A stretch of 64,000 nucleotides of DNA from Butyrivibrio sp. (GTDB lineage: Bacteria > Bacillota > Clostridia > Lachnospirales > Lachnospiraceae), in the NCBI GenBank assembly GCA_015056575.1, contig SVGA01000017.1:1-64000 (forward strand), written 5' to 3'. The notes beneath the pieces are model-generated. The model was not told where the DNA came from and did no database searches. It saw only the letters and a program-made list of their open reading frames with translations. Made by a program: the position numbers and the translations under genes. Shown here piece by piece: positions 52,304-61,791 of this stretch (positions are counted from its first letter, which is position 1; every line of letters starts with the position of its first letter).

Positions 52304-53978
52304 ACTACTCTCTTTCCTTGGCCTTGCGCTGCTTATAACCACCATTGTTTTTGTCATGGCCTTCAGATTCTTCTCCTTTACTCCGGAATATCCCGTAAAA
52401 GAGATGGAAAAGGGCTGGACAGTGACCTATCACGGACAACAGTACCAGAATACCAATCTGGAATCCTTAAGCCGCCAGCTTGGGACCAGCTTCGCCCGGG
52501 GTGATATCGTCACCCTCAATCAGTTCTCCACTCTTGAGGATCTCAATGTGCCGTTCCCATACCTGGTCTTCAAGACCCAGTTTTGCGCCTATGAGGTCTA
52601 TCTGGATGACGAACTGATCAAGCGGGCCTATGATCAAGCTCTTTTGGGCGGTGAATTCGTAGGTATTGGTTACAGCTACATACCGCTCCCTTCCGATTAC
52701 GCCGGGAAAAGACTCACCATCAAACTGTTCGTTACTGAAAATGCCACCAGAGCCGATATCATAAACCCTCTGATGGGAAATTTCGACGACCTTTACAGGA
52801 TAATCCTCCACTCTGCGATCTATGCCCTCGTTACCGGAGCCTTCATGATCATATTCGGCGGACTTTTTCTTCTGATCTCCATTCTGTTCTATATAAGAAC
52901 GGCGGGAGTATTAAGTCAGCTGTGCTGCTCACTTCTGACGGTCACCCTCGGCGTCTGGACACTTACCGCCTATAATCTTGTGGACAACATAGTTCCCGCT
53001 GATACTTCAACCACAGTGGAGTTTGCAGCCATGTTCCTGTTTGTCCCTCTGATGTACACCATAATTTACTCCCTGCATCCCAGGAACAACAACAGGATAC
53101 TTGTGATCCTGATCATTACCTCTTTTTCCTTTGACCTGATTTTCATCATGCTGCACCTGTTTAACCTGGTACATATAAATCATTTCCAGTACCCTTACTA
53201 TCTGCTTTCAACACTGGGCGTAGGGACACTTATCGCCTACGATTACATAGACCTGACAGCCAAAGCCAGAAGCTCTTCCCAAAAGGTACTGATGCTTGGG
53301 CTCAATGTACTGGCTCTTTCCTTCCTTACCTATGCCATTATAGCTTCCGTCGGAAAAGTAGCGGATTACAGACAGATCAGCTTACTGGCAGGTCTTATGC
53401 CCACGGGATGTCTGGTGTTTGTTGTCGCCCAGCTTCTCAATTACTTCATTTTTATGACTCACTCTTTTGCCCGGAAAAAAGAGTATGCGGCCCTGACCAG
53501 GATCGCTTATATCGATAACCTCACCGGCCTCTCCAACCGGGCCAGCTGCGACGAACAACTTGCCACGCTGGATACCTCCAATTCAAACTTCTGTATCTTA
53601 AGTCTTGATCTCAACGGCCTTAAGGAAGTAAATGACAACTCCGGACACCCGGCGGGAGACAGACTGCTTAAGTCCTTTGCGGGAGCGCTGTCTGAGGAAT
53701 TTGGCGAAAAGGGCATGTGTGCAAGGATAGGCGGCGATGAATTCCTGGTCCTTATTGAATCCATCAGTTCGGAGGTTCTTGATAAGATGCTGGAGGAACT
53801 GGTTGAAAAGCTAAAGAAACTGGATGAGCAGGATCCGGAGATCAATCACAGCGTGTCCTACGGCTATGCTTTCCGCACGGAGACTGATGAACACGATACC
53901 CACTCTGTCCTCATGCTTGCGGATCAAAGAATGTACGAATTCAAACGCAAGTTTTACGCCCATATGAGCACCAGATAA
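52296..53978 (+). CDS. Membrane GGDEF diguanylate cyclase, second of tandem pair
   Basis: A 560-residue paralogue of the preceding protein with the same plan: N-terminal segment, extracellular domain (about 28-170), seven membrane segments (about 175-395) and GGDEF (about 405-555) with NLTGLSNRA and RIGGDEF. The RxxD site is again absent. GGAGG precedes the ATG inside the first gene, so the two proteins are made together and may form heterodimers. Probably a tandem duplication. Confidence 0.88.
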   Translation: MRKLLSFLGLALLITTIVFVMAFRFFSFTPEYPVKEMEKGWTVTYHGQQYQNTNLESLSRQLGTSFARGDIVTLNQFSTLEDLNVPFPYLVFKTQFCAYEVYLDDELIKRAYDQALLGGEFVGIGYSYIPLPSDYAGKRLTIKLFVTENATRADIINPLMGNFDDLYRIILHSAIYALVTGAFMIIFGGLFLLISILFYIRTAGVLSQLCCSLLTVTLGVWTLTAYNLVDNIVPADTSTTVEFAAMFLFVPLMYTIIYSLHPRNNNRILVILIITSFSFDLIFIMLHLFNLVHINHFQYPYYLLSTLGVGTLIAYDYIDLTAKARSSSQKVLMLGLNVLALSFLTYAIIASVGKVADYRQISLLAGLMPTGCLVFVVAQLLNYFIFMTHSFARKKEYAALTRIAYIDNLTGLSNRASCDEQLATLDTSNSNFCILSLDLNGLKEVNDNSGHPAGDRLLKSFAGALSEEFGEKGMCARIGGDEFLVLIESISSEVLDKMLEELVEKLKKLDEQDPEINHSVSYGYAFRTETDEHDTHSVLMLADQRMYEFKRKFYAHMSTR

Positions 53979-53980
53979 AC

Positions 53981-54009
53981 TTGACAATGGCTTAAATAAA
54001 AACTAAAAT
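53981..54009 (+). promoter_or_regulatory. Promoter of proS
   Basis: TTGACA (53,981-53,986), 17-bp spacer, TAAAAT (54,004-54,009). Transcription would start near 54,016, giving a leader of about 28 nt with AGGAG. Confidence 0.8.
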
Positions 54010-54043
54010 CCGTCTTATAGTAAAAGACAGGAGAACAATTAAA

Positions 54044-55477
54044 ATGGCTGATAACAAGAAACTTGTTTCTGAAATCACCTCTATGGACGAGGATTTCACA
54101 CAATGGTATACCGACGTCTGCATCAAGGCAGATTTGGTCAGCTACTCAAATATCAAGGGCTGCATGGTGATCAAGCCTGCAGGATACGCTATTTGGGAGC
54201 TTATCCAGAAGCATCTGGATGCAAGATTCAAGGCTACAGGGGTGCAGAACGCATACCTTCCCATGTTTATTCCCGAGTCTCTTCTTCAGAAAGAGAAGGA
54301 CCACGTTGAGGGCTTTGCTCCCGAGGTTGCATGGGTTACCCACGGCGGACTTGAGCCTCTGACCGAGAGATATTGTGTACGTCCCACTTCAGAGACACTT
54401 TTCTGTGATTATTATAAGGGAGAGATCCACTCCTATAAGGATCTTCCTCAGGTACTGAACCAGTGGTGCAGCGTAGTTCGCTGGGAGAAGGAGACAAGAC
54501 CTTTCCTTCGAAGCCGCGAGTTCTTATGGCAGGAAGGTCACACAGCACACGCTACCATGGAAGAAGCCGAGGAGCGCACACAGCAGATGCTGAACGTTTA
54601 TGCCGACTTCCTTGAGAACGATATGGCTATCCCCGTTGTAAAGGGTCGCAAGACGGATAAGGAGAAGTTTGCAGGCGCAGAGGCCACCTACACTGTAGAG
54701 GCACTGATGCACGACGGAAGAGCTCTTCAGAGCGCGACCAGCCACAACTTCGGAGACGGCTTTGCAAAGGCTTTCGGGATCCAGTACGCAGGCAAGGACA
54801 ACCAGCTCCACTACGTATACCAGACTTCCTGGGGACTTACCACCAGAACCATCGGTGCCATGATCATGGTACACGGAGACAATTCAGGACTTGTAGTTCC
54901 TCCTAAGATTGCTCCCATCCAGGTTGTGGTCATCCCTATCCAGCAGAAGAAAGAGGGCGTTCTCGATGCCGCCTACGACATCGCAAAGAGCCTTTCAGAT
55001 TACAGAGTAAAAACCGACGACACCGACAGAACTCCCGGCTTTAAGTTCGCCGAGCAGGAGATGCGCGGAATCCCGATCCGTGTTGAGATCGGACCCAAGG
55101 ATCTTGAGGCGGGCAAGTGCGTACTTGTAAGACGTGACACCAGGGAAAAGATTGAAGTGGCTATCGCCGAGGTTCCCGCTAAAGTAGGAGAGCTTCTTAA
55201 TACCATTCAGAATGATATGCTTGCAAGAGCCAAGAAACACCTTGCAGAGCACACCTTCGCAGCTCACAACAAGGAAGAGTTTGCAGAGGCCTTCAAGGAG
55301 ACTAAGGGCTTCGTTAAGGCTATGTGGTGCGGCTGCCGCGAGTGCGAAGACCAGATCAAGGAAGAGTTCGCCGCAACCAGCAGATGTATCCCCTTCGAGC
55401 AGGAGAACCTTTCCGATACCTGCGTAATGTGCGGAAAACCCGCCACCAAGATGGTATATTGGGGCAGAGCGTATTGA
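54044..55477 (+). CDS. proS: Prolyl-tRNA synthetase, archaeal/eukaryotic-like type
   Basis: A 477-residue class II synthetase that charges tRNA-Pro. It is the short type without the editing insertion found in most bacterial enzymes. Class II motifs: motif 2 region [24 protein letters not shown] and motif 3 [16 protein letters not shown]. The anticodon-binding domain lies at about 285-385; the C-terminal domain has zinc-type cysteines CGCREC and CVMCG and ends in a conserved Tyr, as in this type. AGGAG lies 9 nt upstream of the ATG. Confidence 0.96.
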   Translation: MADNKKLVSEITSMDEDFTQWYTDVCIKADLVSYSNIKGCMVIKPAGYAIWELIQKHLDARFKATGVQNAYLPMFIPESLLQKEKDHVEGFAPEVAWVTHGGLEPLTERYCVRPTSETLFCDYYKGEIHSYKDLPQVLNQWCSVVRWEKETRPFLRSREFLWQEGHTAHATMEEAEERTQQMLNVYADFLENDMAIPVVKGRKTDKEKFAGAEATYTVEALMHDGRALQSATSHNFGDGFAKAFGIQYAGKDNQLHYVYQTSWGLTTRTIGAMIMVHGDNSGLVVPPKIAPIQVVVIPIQQKKEGVLDAAYDIAKSLSDYRVKTDDTDRTPGFKFAEQEMRGIPIRVEIGPKDLEAGKCVLVRRDTREKIEVAIAEVPAKVGELLNTIQNDMLARAKKHLAEHTFAAHNKEEFAEAFKETKGFVKAMWCGCRECEDQIKEEFAATSRCIPFEQENLSDTCVMCGKPATKMVYWGRAY

Positions 55478-55493
55478 TTAACTGCTCGTCCTA

Positions 55494-55660
55494 TAGAGTT
55501 CACGTGTGGACGCTTACGTTCGTCTGCGTCGTGATTTGCTGACAATCAAAAACAGCTAAATGTCTCATTTCATGTTATTCAGAGAAATCGACATTTAGCT
55601 GTTTTTTCTTGTGCAAATCATCTCCTCGTCCGAGAGCTGCGCGTTCACACGTGAACTCTA
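55494..55660. repeat. Nested 167-bp palindrome after proS
   Basis: Outer arms 55,494-55,513 and 55,641-55,660 pair at 19 of 20 positions; middle arms GATTTGC (55,533-55,539) and GCAAATC (55,613-55,619); inner 16-bp perfect stem (55,549-55,564 with 55,590-55,605) followed by a T-run. The inner part is a terminator for proS. The outer structure is unexplained: structured RNA, small miniature-element remnant, or double-sided terminator. Confidence 0.75.
55549..55610. terminator. Terminator of proS
   Basis: Perfect 16-bp stem AAAACAGCTAAATGTC with its complement, loop about 25 nt, A-rich before and TTTTTT after, so active in both directions. Confidence 0.88.
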
Positions 55661-55816
55661 CAGACCGACAGGTATCAATAGCCGATACTTATAGCACTTT
55701 CTAAGCCGCAGGGCAAGGTAATGTAGAGGCTTCGGGCTGAGAGGTTCTGTATTTCGCCTTCGGCGTGGATGTAAAAGTTAATCTTCAAAAGTTCATAGGC
55801 CGTTTTGTGTTATTAG
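55661..55816. other. Short non-coding stretch between proS and helD
   Basis: About 155 bp with no gene. Only a small CGCC-TTC-GGCG hairpin near 55,756-55,765 is visible. It separates the nested palindrome from the helD stop. Confidence 0.4.
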
Positions 55817-57844
55817 TTAATTGTTCTTGCATAATATCGCCAGGCGCCTTGTGGCACGGGACATTGCGGTGTAGAGGCAATGGCGCCCGAGTTCGGTGTC
55901 GGGGTACATTTCGGTATCGGCGTCGGCAAGGATCACGTTGTCAAATTCCAGACCTTTGGCAAGGGGCAGTTCGATGAAGAAGGCGCCGCTCTCAGGAAGG
56001 GAATCCTGCTCTTCCATTACGGGAGGCGCGTCCTTTCCAAGGGCTCCGGCGATGCGATCAACGCTGTAGCCGTTGCGGCAGATGATGGCGGTAAGGCCGT
56101 CTTTGGACTCAAAATCTCTGATCAGATTTTTGAGGGCCGCGATGCACTCTTTATCCGAGTGGCAAGTAAGCTCGGTAACAGCCTCTCCGGGACGCTTTAC
56201 GCTTGAAACCTGAAGTTTCTTTTCCTCCGGTAAAAGAGCTGAAAACTTCTCTGTTATCTCCGGGGAGCTTCGGTAGCTGGTCATAAGGGGAAGTTCAACG
56301 AATTGCTTATCTTCTGCTGCGGCCATTTCCTCAAGGCCTGAAAAGGTAACGGTTCCCTCGCGAATAGCCTGGAATTCATCTCCCAGCATCATGAAGCGGG
56401 CGGAAGGAAAATACTTCCTGAATACCTTGATCTGTGCGGCAGTGTAGTCCTGCACCTCATCGATCATGACATAGCGCATATTCCTGTCGCACTCTCCCGT
56501 GAGCAACATTCTCGTATAGAACCACTCCGCAGCAGTGATACTGCTGCTTCCAAGGATCCGTCCCGCTATATGGGATACGTTTACAAATCCGCAGTGCCTT
56601 ATGGTATTAAGGGCTCCGCCGTAGTCATTCTCGATGCGATTGTCCTCGGCGGCATCGGATCTGGCAACACTCTCCGAATCCTCAAAGTTATCCCTGTCCA
56701 TGTTGTGAAGGGTGGCTTTGGCTCTCTCCTCCAGCTCTGTTGCCACATTCTGTATGAGACGAACCCCCAATGGGAACTGCTTGAATTTCTTAACCACTGA
56801 GAGCACTTCGTTCCCGGTCATTACCACCCGGTCTTTTTGTTTGATGTCAAAAAAGTCCTCTGCCTCCGGCGTAAGAGTCGGCAGAATATCACGTATCTTT
56901 TCAAGGCTGCCGTCCTCAGTGTGATCGTACTCAGGATCGTCCACGGGAACGCCGGTCATCTTAAGGAATTCCCTCCAGGTCAGGGTAAGAGGGTTGGTCT
57001 CACCAAGATCAGGAAGAACGTTATCTATATAGTCCCTGAATACCGGGTTCAGTGTCAGAAGGCACACCTGATCCGGGCGCAGGATCTTTCTTTTCAGGTA
57101 AAAGAGATATGCTATTCTCTGCAGAAGTACCGACGTCTTGCCGCTTCCGGCAATACCGTTCACCAGAAGATAAGGAACATCCGGATATCTTATAACCGTG
57201 TTCTGCTCCTTCTGGATGGTGGCAGTTATGGCCTTCATCTTGTCGGAGTGGGTCTGGGAAAGAGACTGCAGAAGCATCGGATCTTCTATGGCAATCTGGG
57301 TATCAAAGAAGGCAAGAAGCTTATCCTTTTCTATATCAAACTGTCTGCGGAGCTTAAGATCAACAGGAATTGTCCTGTCGTCCACGGTGTAGCTGGTCTT
57401 GCCGTTTTCCTGGTTGTAGTAAACCTCCGCAATGGGAGATCTCCAGTCCACCACCATCTGATCGTAGCCATTCTCTGAAATGGCCGCACGACCGATGTAG
57501 TAATCCTCGGTAAGGGTTTCTCCCGGGAACTGCACCTGTATCTTGGCAAAGTAAGGAGATTCCAAAAGCTTGTTTACAGTGTTAAGGCGCTTGTCCAGAG
57601 AGCTGCTCTCTACATTATAGGTGTCGATGTAGCGGTTCCACACCTCGATCTCTGCCAGGGTCTCCATAGTGGTCTCAATGTCCGCATAGTCAAAACGGAT
57701 ATTGTCACGGATATCGTTCTTGTCATCCACAGCCTTCTCATTAAGATCCGTGATCTGACCTTCAATGCCCTTCTTTATATCCTGCAGTTTACCGTAGGTC
57801 TTTGTAAGATGCGCCTGTTCCTTATCGAATATTTCTTTATTCAT
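55817..57844 (-). CDS. helD: HelD-type helicase, RNA polymerase recycling factor
   Basis: A 675-residue superfamily 1 ATPase of the HelD group. The N-terminal 130 residues form the long coiled-coil arm that enters RNA polymerase; then ATPase motifs GIAGSGKTSVL (Walker A, about 215), MIDEVQDYTAAQ (Walker B), GDEFQAI and TAMSRATRRL (motif VI). HelD removes stalled RNA polymerase from DNA. GAGGA precedes the ATG, 3 nt past the nrdG stop. Confidence 0.9.
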   Translation of the reverse strand: MNKEIFDKEQAHLTKTYGKLQDIKKGIEGQITDLNEKAVDDKNDIRDNIRFDYADIETTMETLAEIEVWNRYIDTYNVESSSLDKRLNTVNKLLESPYFAKIQVQFPGETLTEDYYIGRAAISENGYDQMVVDWRSPIAEVYYNQENGKTSYTVDDRTIPVDLKLRRQFDIEKDKLLAFFDTQIAIEDPMLLQSLSQTHSDKMKAITATIQKEQNTVIRYPDVPYLLVNGIAGSGKTSVLLQRIAYLFYLKRKILRPDQVCLLTLNPVFRDYIDNVLPDLGETNPLTLTWREFLKMTGVPVDDPEYDHTEDGSLEKIRDILPTLTPEAEDFFDIKQKDRVVMTGNEVLSVVKKFKQFPLGVRLIQNVATELEERAKATLHNMDRDNFEDSESVARSDAAEDNRIENDYGGALNTIRHCGFVNVSHIAGRILGSSSITAAEWFYTRMLLTGECDRNMRYVMIDEVQDYTAAQIKVFRKYFPSARFMMLGDEFQAIREGTVTFSGLEEMAAAEDKQFVELPLMTSYRSSPEITEKFSALLPEEKKLQVSSVKRPGEAVTELTCHSDKECIAALKNLIRDFESKDGLTAIICRNGYSVDRIAGALGKDAPPVMEEQDSLPESGAFFIELPLAKGLEFDNVILADADTEMYPDTELGRHCLYTAMSRATRRLAILCKNN

Positions 57845-57847
57845 AGA

Positions 57848-58399
57848 TCATCCTCGTCTGGATTCGTCCCTGTCGTTGTACTTGGACAGCACAACCTCTC
57901 CTGCTTTAAGTGTGGCAGGGACATCAATAACTCTTTGATTTGAAGATCCCCTGAAGCGGAGCATGAGATCTCTTTTGTCCTCTTCAAATTCACCATCCAC
58001 CAGGATATCGATACTTGAAAGGATAGCCGGCGTGTCATCGCCATGGCAGCGCTTATTGGACTCATCCGTAAGTTCCTCCCAGGTATATCCGCTGTAGATC
58101 CAGATGGTCTTCTTTGGAAGCTCCTTCTTTATCCTGTCAATGAATGGCCTAAGAGCCTTCTGGTTCACCACTTCCATGGGTTCGCCCCCAAGTATGGTAA
58201 GCCCGTTTATATAGTCCGGTCTTAGGGATTCTATTATCTCATTTTCAACATCTTTAGAAAAGGGGTTACCGTAACCAAAATCCCAGGTCATCTCATTAAA
58301 GCACCCCTTACAATGATGCGTGCATCCGGACACAAACAGGGATGTGCGGCATCCTATTCCGTTTGCTACGTCCGTAAAAATGATCTCGCCGTAGTTCAT
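57848..58399 (-). CDS. nrdG: Anaerobic ribonucleotide reductase activating protein
   Basis: A 183-residue radical SAM enzyme that makes the glycyl radical on NrdD. The CxxxCxxC cluster motif is CTHHCKGC near residue 26; a GGEP-type loop LGGEPM is near 95. It lies 69 nt after nrdD, separated by a hairpin, and GGAGG precedes the ATG. Confidence 0.95.
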   Translation of the reverse strand: MNYGEIIFTDVANGIGCRTSLFVSGCTHHCKGCFNEMTWDFGYGNPFSKDVENEIIESLRPDYINGLTILGGEPMEVVNQKALRPFIDRIKKELPKKTIWIYSGYTWEELTDESNKRCHGDDTPAILSSIDILVDGEFEEDKRDLMLRFRGSSNQRVIDVPATLKAGEVVLSKYNDRDESRRG

Positions 58400-58420
58400 A
58401 TTTCCTCCTATGATGAAACA

Positions 58421-58444
58421 AGGCCGGAGAAGCTCCGACCTTGC
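58421..58444 (-). terminator. Hairpin between nrdD and nrdG
   Basis: Stem CAAGGTCGGAG/CTCCGGCCTTG with a 3-nt loop and a weak T-run on the minus strand. Probably lowers nrdG relative to nrdD. Confidence 0.6.
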
Positions 58445-58468
58445 GCTTGTTTGCTGTGTAAATTGGTT

Positions 58469-60706
58469 TTAGCAGGAGCTCTTTGAGTTGGACATGTGAA
58501 GAACTCTCTCCTTGATCTCCTGTGTACGTCCCTGATTCCAGAACTGGGTTCCGATGTATCCGCAGGTACGTCTTGCAACGTTCATCTTGTTCTGATCACG
58601 GTTGCCGCAGTTAGGGCATTCCCAGATGAGCTTTCCGTCTGTGTCGGTGACGATCTTGATCTCTCCGTCATATCCGCAGCACTGGCAGTAATCTGACTTA
58701 GTATTAAGCTCTGCGTACATAATGTTGTCGTAGATGTACTTCATAACTGAAAGAACCGCATCCAGATTGCCGTTCATATCGGGAACCTCAACGTAGCTGA
58801 TGGCTCCTCCCGGTGAAAGTGCCTGGAACTCAGCCTCGAACTTGAGCTTTGTGAAGGCATCGATCTGCTCAGTTACGTGCACATGATAGCTGTTGGTGAT
58901 GTAGTTCTTGTCTGTAACCCCAGGTATGATCCCGAATCTCTTCTGAAGAGCTTTCGCAAACTTGTAGGTTGTGGACTCAAGGGGTGTTCCGTAAAGGCTG
59001 AAGGAGATATTCTCCTTGGCGCGCCATGCTGCGCACTTGTCATTGAGGAACTGCATTACCTTAAGAGCGAAGTCCTTACCTCTCTCTTCTGTATGAGATA
59101 CGCCCTTCATATACCTGGTGCATTCGCAAAGACCTGCGTAGCCCAGTGAAATTGTCGAGTAATTGCCGAACAGAAGGGGATCGATCTTCTCACCCTTCTT
59201 AAGTCTTGCCAGAGCTCCGTTCTGCCAGAGAATGGGAGCAACGTCCGAGGGAGTTCCCAGGAGCCTGTTGTGTCTTGCCATCAGTGCTCTGTAGCAGAGC
59301 TCACATCTCTCCTCAAGGATCTGCCAGAATCTGTCCTCGTCCTTGGCTGAAGAACAGGCAACATCTACAAGGTTAAGGGTTACAACACCCTGGTTAAATC
59401 TGCCGTAGTACTTGTGAGTTCCCTCGGTGTAGTTAAGAGCATGTGCCTTGTTTCCCGCGTTGCAGAGGCCTTCTGCAAGCGCCTCGTTGTCGGGAGTAAG
59501 GAAGGATCTGCATCCCATGCAAGGATATACATCACCCTTTTTGAGCTCTTTCATCTTCTTGGCTGAGATATAGTCGGGAACCATTCTCTTGGCTGTGCAC
59601 TTTGCTGCCAGCTCTGTGAGGTAGTAGTACTTGGAATCCTCATGGATGTTGTCCTCGTCAAGAACATAGATGAGCTTGGGGAATGCAGGTGTAATAAGCT
59701 GTCCCTTCTCGTTCTTAACGCCGGTGATACGCTGCTTTAACATCTCCTCGATGACCATGGCAAGGTCTTCTCTTGCCTGTCCGTCTTCCACCTCATCAAG
59801 GTACATATATACTGTAATGAAAGGAGCCTGTCCGTTTGTGGTCATCAGTGTGATCACCTGATACTGGATAACCTGGCATCCTCTCTCAATTTCTTTTCTT
59901 ACCCGCATCTCTGCGATCTCATTGACCTGTTTCTTGTTGATCTTCATTCCGGCGGTCTCAAACTCGAGAGCTACTTCCTTGCGGAACTTCTGTCTGCTGA
60001 TATCAACAAATGGAACCAGGTGGGAAAGAGTGATACTCTGTCCGCCATACTGTGAGCTGGCGATCTGTGCGATGGCCTGGGTCGCAATGTTGCAGGCTGT
60101 GGAAAAGCTCTTGGGACGCTCGATCATGGTCTCGGAGATAACCGTTCCGTTCTGGAGCATGTCCTCAAGGTTTACAAGACAGCAGTTGTGCATGTGCTGT
60201 GCAAAATAATCGGCATCGTGGAAATGGATGATACCCTCCTCATGAGCCTTAACAACATCCTCGGGAAGAAGGAATCTTCTTGTGATATCCTTACTTACCT
60301 CTCCGGCCATATAGTCTCTCTGAACGCTGTTAACAGTGGGGTTCTTGTTGGAGTTCTCCTGCTTAACCTCCTCGTTGCTGCACTCTATAAGAGACATGAT
60401 CTGCTCGTCAGTGGTGTTGGCCTTTCTGACAAGGGCACGTTTATAACGATAGGTGATATATTTGCGTGCAACCTCGAACTTGCCCGACTTCATAAGTCCG
60501 GCCTCAACCATATCCTGGATCTCCTCCACGCTGGCTGCACGCGTAAGAGAAGCACACTGCTTCTCAACGGCTCTCTCAATATCGCTGATCTGGCCATCTG
60601 TGAGTTTCTTCTCTTCTGTTACTTCGTCATTTGCTTTCTCTATAGCTGCCAGAATCTTCTTGCCGTCAAAAGCAACTTCTTTTCCGCTTCTCTTGATAAT
60701 CTTCAT
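58469..60706 (-). CDS. nrdD: Anaerobic ribonucleoside-triphosphate reductase
   Basis: A 745-residue class III reductase that makes dNTPs without oxygen. An ATP-cone (about 1-90) precedes the catalytic barrel. The C-terminal part has a zinc site (CQCCG and CPNCG, about 680-705) and the radical Gly in RRTCGYIG (about 720). The start at 60,706 follows GAGGGGG; the open frame to 60,784 is unsupported. The leader holds two inverted repeats (GGATTG/CAATCC and ACATACAT/ATGTATGT); no NrdR box was found. Confidence 0.96.
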   Translation of the reverse strand: MKIIKRSGKEVAFDGKKILAAIEKANDEVTEEKKLTDGQISDIERAVEKQCASLTRAASVEEIQDMVEAGLMKSGKFEVARKYITYRYKRALVRKANTTDEQIMSLIECSNEEVKQENSNKNPTVNSVQRDYMAGEVSKDITRRFLLPEDVVKAHEEGIIHFHDADYFAQHMHNCCLVNLEDMLQNGTVISETMIERPKSFSTACNIATQAIAQIASSQYGGQSITLSHLVPFVDISRQKFRKEVALEFETAGMKINKKQVNEIAEMRVRKEIERGCQVIQYQVITLMTTNGQAPFITVYMYLDEVEDGQAREDLAMVIEEMLKQRITGVKNEKGQLITPAFPKLIYVLDEDNIHEDSKYYYLTELAAKCTAKRMVPDYISAKKMKELKKGDVYPCMGCRSFLTPDNEALAEGLCNAGNKAHALNYTEGTHKYYGRFNQGVVTLNLVDVACSSAKDEDRFWQILEERCELCYRALMARHNRLLGTPSDVAPILWQNGALARLKKGEKIDPLLFGNYSTISLGYAGLCECTRYMKGVSHTEERGKDFALKVMQFLNDKCAAWRAKENISFSLYGTPLESTTYKFAKALQKRFGIIPGVTDKNYITNSYHVHVTEQIDAFTKLKFEAEFQALSPGGAISYVEVPDMNGNLDAVLSVMKYIYDNIMYAELNTKSDYCQCCGYDGEIKIVTDTDGKLIWECPNCGNRDQNKMNVARRTCGYIGTQFWNQGRTQEIKERVLHMSNSKSSC

Positions 60707-60834
60707 AGAATCCCCCTCTACGTTAAATAAAAACAGTTGTGATATACGGATTGTTTCACTGCGTTCTCGCAATCCTACATACATTCGGAATCCGCATTAA
60801 CATGCTCCTTCCTCATGTATGTTCGGGTCATTAC
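60707..60834 (-). promoter_or_regulatory. Leader region of nrdD
   Basis: About 128 bp after the murI terminator, with GGATTG/CAATCC (about 60,749-60,775) and ACATACAT/ATGTATGT (about 60,777-60,822) inverted repeats. No confident promoter hexamers and no NrdR-type box were found. Confidence 0.35.
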
Positions 60835-60872
60835 AAAAATATGTGTATCATGCAAGCATGACACATATTTTT
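60835..60872 (-). terminator. Terminator between murI and nrdD
   Basis: Stem AAAAATATGTGT-CATGC with GCATG-ACACATATTTTT (a 2-nt bulge), ending in a T-run on either strand. Confidence 0.85.
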
Positions 60873-60942
60873 ATATGACACCTATATCACAACATCTTGT
60901 GGTCTATTACAATGATAATACATTATATTGATAAATGCAAGG

Positions 60943-61755
60943 TTAAATATTCCTCACCTCTTCAAGGCGCAAATGCAGTCTTTTCAGGTGTTCCAGGGTC
61001 TTTTCCTCCTCAACTCTTTTCCCGGAGAAAAAATATTCTGTATTTCGTAAACACAATATATTGTGCTTTATTTCATCTTCATCAACATTATCCTGTGACC
61101 AGTCAAGGCCAAGGACTTCAGCCAGGTGTTTCACAGTGCCTCTGTTGCCGTCTATAAGAAGGGTCTCTTCACCAAAGTACCTTCTGTAGGCGGGTTTAAA
61201 GTAATTAAAATGGGTGCATCCCAGCACCAGCGCGCAATATCTGCTTTTATCGAAGGAAGAAAACTGCCGGCGAAGGTACTCATCAACTGCCATTGACTCG
61301 AACTCCTCCCTCTCTGCGAACTCCACGAGCTTTGGCATTGCCAGAAGATCAACTCTGTGATCACCGTCAACTCTGTGGAGCAGGTCCTTAAGCTTGTCCT
61401 CTCTGATGGTCACAGGGGTAGCAATAACCATGATGCGCTTGCCTTCCGTGCCCTCAACCGCAGGCTTTACCGCAGGCTCCATCCCAAGGATGGGGATGTC
61501 ATACCGGCGCCGAAGTTCTCTTATGGCAACGCTGGTAGCGGTATTACAGGCGACAACTATCGCCTCGGCCCCTTTGGATATGAGAAACTCCGTGATATCC
61601 GTGGCAAACCCGATTATCTCCTCCGGAGTCTTTGTGCCGTAGGGCACATGATCAGTATCCGCATAAAAAATAAATTCTTGTTCCGGAAGACGGTGGCAGG
61701 CCTCATTAAGAACCGAAAGTCCCCCTATTCCGGAATCAAAAATTCCAATCTTCAT
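60943..61755 (-). CDS. murI: Glutamate racemase
   Basis: A 270-residue enzyme supplying D-glutamate for peptidoglycan. Catalytic Cys residues are in VACNTAT (about 74) and LGCTHF (about 185), with IFDSGIGGLSV at the N-terminus. GAGGAAAG precedes the ATG. Its promoter must lie inside the divergent gene, because only 36 bp separate the two starts. Confidence 0.96.
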   Translation of the reverse strand: MKIGIFDSGIGGLSVLNEACHRLPEQEFIFYADTDHVPYGTKTPEEIIGFATDITEFLISKGAEAIVVACNTATSVAIRELRRRYDIPILGMEPAVKPAVEGTEGKRIMVIATPVTIREDKLKDLLHRVDGDHRVDLLAMPKLVEFAEREEFESMAVDEYLRRQFSSFDKSRYCALVLGCTHFNYFKPAYRRYFGEETLLIDGNRGTVKHLAEVLGLDWSQDNVDEDEIKHNILCLRNTEYFFSGKRVEEEKTLEHLKRLHLRLEEVRNI

Positions 61756-61779
61756 AGCTTTCCTCGCTTAAGATTATGT

Positions 61780-61785
61780 TAAAAT
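61780..61785 (+). promoter_or_regulatory. Extended -10 element, leaderless geometry
   Basis: TGT-TAAAAT extended -10 (61,777-61,785) ending exactly 6 nt before the ATG at 61,792; the -35 is weak and no ribosome binding site exists. Confidence 0.45.
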
Positions 61786-61791
61786 ATCCTT

